A stretch of 8,495 nucleotides of DNA from Clostridiales bacterium (GTDB lineage: Bacteria; Bacillota; Clostridia; Oscillospirales; Butyricicoccaceae). Position numbers and translations under genes: made by a program. Below are positions 6,054 through 8,495 of this stretch, one piece after another. Every line of letters starts with the position of its first letter. Position 1 is the stretch's first letter. The notes beneath the pieces were generated by a model. That model made no database searches. It was given only the letters and a program-made list of their open reading frames with translations, and was not told the origin of the DNA. Where the stretch lies: NCBI GenBank assembly GCA_019418305.1, contig DYCA01000017.1, positions 21,181 to 29,675 of the forward strand. Direction: 5' to 3'.

Positions 6054-6085
6054 AAAGGCCGGCGGCAGAAGTGCCGCCGGCCTTT
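6054..6085 (-). terminator. Strong hairpin between hpf and rsmA (terminator or attenuator)
   Basis: A perfect 14-bp inverted repeat (6054-6067 with 6072-6085, core GGCCGGCGGCA) with a GAAG/CTTC tetraloop. On the minus strand the tail is TTTTCTGAGG, so only four U follow the stem, and the rsmA ribosome binding site begins directly after it. It lies 49 nt past the hpf stop and 17 nt ahead of the rsmA ATG. On the plus strand the stem is followed by GTTTTGTTG, also U-rich. Confidence 0.8.
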
Positions 6086-6134
6086 GTTTTGTTGTCTTGA
6101 AAGGCCTGTCCGGATATAACCTGACAACCTTTCT

Positions 6135-6662
6135 TTATTCCTCGCCTTCAATCAGGCCGTAGCCGCCTGCCGCACGCTTGTAAACGACTGCATGGATGTT
6201 GTCGTCATCCGCATTGCGGAAGAAGTAGAACTGATGATCCAGCAGATTCATCTGCAAAATCGCCTCTTCCACGCTCATTGGCTTAACGTCAAACTTCTTA
6301 CGGCGCACAATATCGAAGTCCTCCTCCGACAGTGCCGCCTGCTGCTCGGCCAGCTTATCAAATGCGCCCTCACGCAGCCGCTTTTCCAAACGGGTCTTGT
6401 GCTTGCGGATCTGGCGCTCGATGCTGCTGATTGCTCCATCCACGGATGCAAACATATCGGTCGTGGTTTCCTCTGCGCGCACAACCAACCCGGCCTGGCG
6501 CACTGTAATTTCCACAGTTTGCTTGCCGCGCAGTTCGCTGAAGGTCAGTGTGGTGTCGGAATCCTGATGGAAATACCGATCCAGCTTTTCAACCTTGCGC
6601 AGCGCGTATTGCCGCAGATCGTCGTCAATTTTCATTTTTCTCTCGACGATGGTAAACTTCAT
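6135..6662 (-). CDS. hpf: Long-form ribosome hibernation promoting factor
   Basis: This protein binds the decoding centre of idle 70S ribosomes and dimerises them into inactive 100S particles in stationary phase or stress. At 175 residues it is the long form typical of Firmicutes. The N-terminal S30AE/YfiA-like domain (1 to about 95) begins MKFTIVERKMKIDDDLRQY and includes the basic helix IERQIRKHKTRLEKR (81-95). A linker (about 97-118) leads to the C-terminal dimerisation domain (120-173) with KKFDVKPMSVEEAILQM and HQFYFFRNADD. The ATG at 6662 has AGGAG (6671-6675) 8 nt upstream. It has a good promoter and a structured leader of about 85 nt. Stress or growth-phase control is likely from the family but is not shown by the sequence. 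Confidence 0.97.
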   Translation of the reverse strand: MKFTIVERKMKIDDDLRQYALRKVEKLDRYFHQDSDTTLTFSELRGKQTVEITVRQAGLVVRAEETTTDMFASVDGAISSIERQIRKHKTRLEKRLREGAFDKLAEQQAALSEEDFDIVRRKKFDVKPMSVEEAILQMNLLDHQFYFFRNADDDNIHAVVYKRAAGGYGLIEGEE

Positions 6663-6754
6663 AACATCATCTCCTATCGGGCGGAATGCCCAAGATACTT
6701 TGGCGTTGCCGTCCGCCGATGGCTGCGGCCGCCATATGGGGTTTTGCTATATTC

Positions 6755-6784
6755 AGTATACCACGCCTTCGGGCAAAATGTCCA
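6755..6784 (-). promoter_or_regulatory. Promoter of hpf, extended -10 type
   Basis: On the minus strand TGGACA (6779-6784, five of six bases of the consensus -35) and TATACT (6755-6760) are 18 nt apart, with TGG before the -10. The predicted start is near 6748, so the leader is about 86 nt. The leader contains possible short stems: ATGGC/GCCAT (6719-6723 with 6731-6735) and GGCGGA/TCCGCC (6680-6685 with 6712-6717), the latter close to the ribosome binding site. Confidence 0.75.
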
Positions 6785-6835
6785 ATCTATTTTGCGCAAG
6801 TTCACAAATTGTTCAGCAGTTTCCCTAACCGTTCC

Positions 6836-7678
6836 TCAAATCTCGCCCTCGGCATGGCGCGTGACATGGCAGGAGATGTTGACCACACACGGCAGGCCTG
6901 CGATATGCGTGCCGAACGGCTCAATCGCACAGGAAAGCGCGGTCACCGTGCCGCCAAGTCCCTGCGGCCCGACGCCCGAAGCGTTGACCTTGTCCAGAAT
7001 CGCCTGCTCCATGTCCGCATACAGCGGATCGGAGTTATGCTCACCCACCGGTCGCAGCAGTGCGCGCTTGGCAAGGAACGCTGCCTTATCGCTCGTACCG
7101 CCCAGGCCCACACCGATGACAATCGGCGGGCAGGGATTGGAGCCTGCGTTGATGCAAGCGTCTGCAATGAAATCCACAATCTGTTCCTTGGTCGCAGCGG
7201 GTGTAAACATCTTCATTGCGGTCATATTTTCCGATCCGAAGCCCTTGGGCGCAACCGTGATGCGCACCTTATCACCCGGCACAATCGAGGTGTACAGCAC
7301 GCAAGGCGTATTGTCGTTCGTGTTCTCGCGGCGCAGCGGGTCCCCCACGACGGACAGGCGCAGATACCCGTCAATGTAGCCGCGGCGCACGCCCTCGGTC
7401 ACCGCGTCCTCAAATACACCGCCCGTCAGGTGCACATCCTGCCCGACCTCAGCAAACACAATTGCCATGCCGGTATCCTGACAGACCGGCACATCGTTTG
7501 CGCGCGCCAAATCGCAGTTTGCAATCATCTCACCGAAAATCTCCTTGCCCAGCGGCGACTGCTCAGCCGTCTGACCGTCCACAAACGCCTGCCGCAGGTC
7601 GGCGGGCAGGTAATAATTCGCGTCGATGCACAGCTGCCGCACCAGCTTGGTCACTTCCGAAACATCAATCGTTCTCAT
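6836..7678 (-). CDS. Fumarate hydratase (class I, two-subunit type), alpha subunit
   Basis: The alpha subunit of iron-sulfur hydro-lyases acting on fumarate/malate; L-tartrate dehydratase alpha is a close alternative not excluded by sequence reading. The protein has 280 residues, usual for a separate alpha chain. The three likely ligands of the catalytic 4Fe-4S cluster are C66 in VPVCQDTG, C183 in NPCPP and C270 near the C-terminus, with the glycine-rich GVGLGGTSDKAA (189-200). The ATG at 7678 is chosen because AGGAGG (7684-7689) is 5 nt upstream and the ATG overlaps the preceding stop as ATGA, indicating translational coupling to the amidohydrolase. The upstream in-frame ATG at 7714 would read through that site. 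The partner beta subunit, normally the next gene, is absent: hpf with its own promoter follows. No clear terminator is seen after the stop. Confidence 0.93.
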   Translation of the reverse strand: MRTIDVSEVTKLVRQLCIDANYYLPADLRQAFVDGQTAEQSPLGKEIFGEMIANCDLARANDVPVCQDTGMAIVFAEVGQDVHLTGGVFEDAVTEGVRRGYIDGYLRLSVVGDPLRRENTNDNTPCVLYTSIVPGDKVRITVAPKGFGSENMTAMKMFTPAATKEQIVDFIADACINAGSNPCPPIVIGVGLGGTSDKAAFLAKRALLRPVGEHNSDPLYADMEQAILDKVNASGVGPQGLGGTVTALSCAIEPFGTHIAGLPCVVNISCHVTRHAEGEI

Positions 7679-8495
7679 GTTGTCCTCCTGTATTCCAGTG
7701 CGCCGTTTATCCAAACAGCCTGCACCTGAGTTGCAAAATCCAGCGGGTCACCGCTCCACAGCACGCAGTCCGCGTCCATACCAACCTGCAATCCGCCGAT
7801 ACGATGAGCCATACCTGCAATCTGCGCCGGCACCGAAGTGACCGCACGCAGCGCATCGGCTTTGTCCATGCCTGCGCGCACCGCAAGCATCAGTGCCATT
7901 GGCAGAAGCCGCAGCGGAATCTCCGGATGGTCGACCGTAATCGCGGTCGGAATCCCCGCACCGGCCAGCATGCCCGGCGCTGCGTCGGTCAGATTGCGTA
8001 ATTCCGGCTTGGAGCGGTCGGTCATATACGGTCCGCTCACCACCGGCACACCCTCTTCTGCCAGCAAATCTGCCACCAGATGGGCCTCTGTGCCGTGCAC
8101 AATGACCGGCTTAATGCCGAATTCCTTTGCGATACGCAGCGCGGTGAAAATATCATCCGCACGGTGCGCGTGAAAATGCGCTTCAATCTTGCCCCACAGC
8201 AGCGGCAGCAGTGCTTCCAGCTTGATATCATAATCCGGCCCATCATCCTCCGGGTCGCTCTCGGCGCGTTCCCGCCGTGCCAGATACTCCTTTGCTTTGT
8301 AAAGCTGCTCACGGATGAGCGCGGCGGTCGCCATACGGGTGACCGGACTTTCATCCTTGTCGTGATAAACCGATTTTGGGTTTTCCCCCAGCGCAAATTT
8401 AATTGCAAGCGGCGCTTTGAGCACCATGTTGTCCACCCGTCGTCCCGCGGTCTTGAGAAGGGCGATCTGCCCGCCAATAGGATTGGCGCTGCCCG
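7675..8495 (-). CDS. Imidazolonepropionase-like amidohydrolase, C-terminal part (cut by window edge)
   Basis: A metal-dependent amidohydrolase of the TIM-barrel superfamily, related to HutI-like proteins (COG1228 type). The substrate is unknown and there are no histidine-degradation genes in the window. The visible 272 residues begin GSANPIGGQ at the right edge; the start codon and the first HxH metal motif lie beyond it. Later metal-site candidates are present: HFHAHRADD (second histidine pair at about 8164-8172), VIVHGTEAH (histidine at 8095-8097) and the aspartate of TVDHPEIP (7930-7932). The C-terminal strand region (GMDADCVLWSGDPLD) is typical of the composite domain of this superfamily. 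A GTG at 8436 is not a real start, since the conserved frame continues upstream. It overlaps the fumarase alpha gene by 4 nt (ATGA). Confidence 0.9.
   Translation of the reverse strand, partial: GSANPIGGQIALLKTAGRRVDNMVLKAPLAIKFALGENPKSVYHDKDESPVTRMATAALIREQLYKAKEYLARRERAESDPEDDGPDYDIKLEALLPLLWGKIEAHFHAHRADDIFTALRIAKEFGIKPVIVHGTEAHLVADLLAEEGVPVVSGPYMTDRSKPELRNLTDAAPGMLAGAGIPTAITVDHPEIPLRLLPMALMLAVRAGMDKADALRAVTSVPAQIAGMAHRIGGLQVGMDADCVLWSGDPLDFATQVQAVWINGALEYRRTT

Noticed and set aside
5158..6162. 334-codon plus-strand open frame opposite rsmA
   Set aside because: It is antisense to a complete rsmA, rich in Arg, His and Gln, and starts just past a plus-strand terminator with no promoter.
7679..7714. 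ATG at 7714 as start of fumarase alpha
   Set aside because: It adds 12 residues translated from the ribosome binding site region and from within the amidohydrolase gene. The ATG at 7678 with AGGAGG and an ATGA overlap is far better.
6192..7729. Two long plus-strand frames (6192-7379 and 6686-7729) opposite hpf and fumarase alpha
   Set aside because: They are antisense to conserved genes, overlap each other, and show no family motif or ribosome binding site.

Overview
The window is about 8.5 kb of chromosomal, housekeeping-type DNA from a Gram-positive anaerobe. The likely source is a moderately high-GC member of the Clostridia, possibly an Oscillospiraceae/Butyricicoccaceae-like gut bacterium. 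This rests on the gene families, strong AGGAGG-type ribosome binding sites, TTG starts, extended -10 promoters (TGGTATACT twice), a type III pantothenate kinase, a long-form hibernation factor and an oxygen-sensitive class I fumarase subunit. The taxonomic assignment is inference from content only. I see no mobile element, phage gene, tRNA/rRNA, CRISPR array or integration scar.

Layout, left to right. Minus strand: the 5' end of pgi (cut by the window edge), then glyA with its own promoter and terminator. Plus strand: nth, divergent from glyA, ending at a bidirectional terminator shared with the convergent coaX. Minus strand: a two-gene unit in which a YfcE-like metallophosphoesterase (TTG start) is transcribed into coaX. 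Plus strand: a compact unit of three small uncharacterised genes (89, 128 and 88 aa) with its own terminator. Minus strand: rsmA, preceded by the long-form hpf with a strong hairpin between them. Minus strand at the right edge: an imidazolonepropionase-like amidohydrolase (cut by the edge) overlapping by 4 nt the gene for the alpha subunit of class I fumarate hydratase.

Most genes are conserved central functions: glycolysis, one-carbon metabolism, base-excision repair, CoA synthesis, 16S rRNA maturation, ribosome hibernation and fumarate/malate interconversion. The part least explained by known biology is the three-gene cassette at 4166-5123. It contains an Ala-rich helical protein with an internal repeat, a helical protein with a basic C-terminal half, and a protein with two short hydrophobic segments and a disordered N-terminus. 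Other points worth checking are the fumarase alpha gene with no adjacent beta gene, a 15-bp palindrome on the nth promoter, and the strong hairpin just upstream of rsmA. No intergenic gap exceeds 300 bases.
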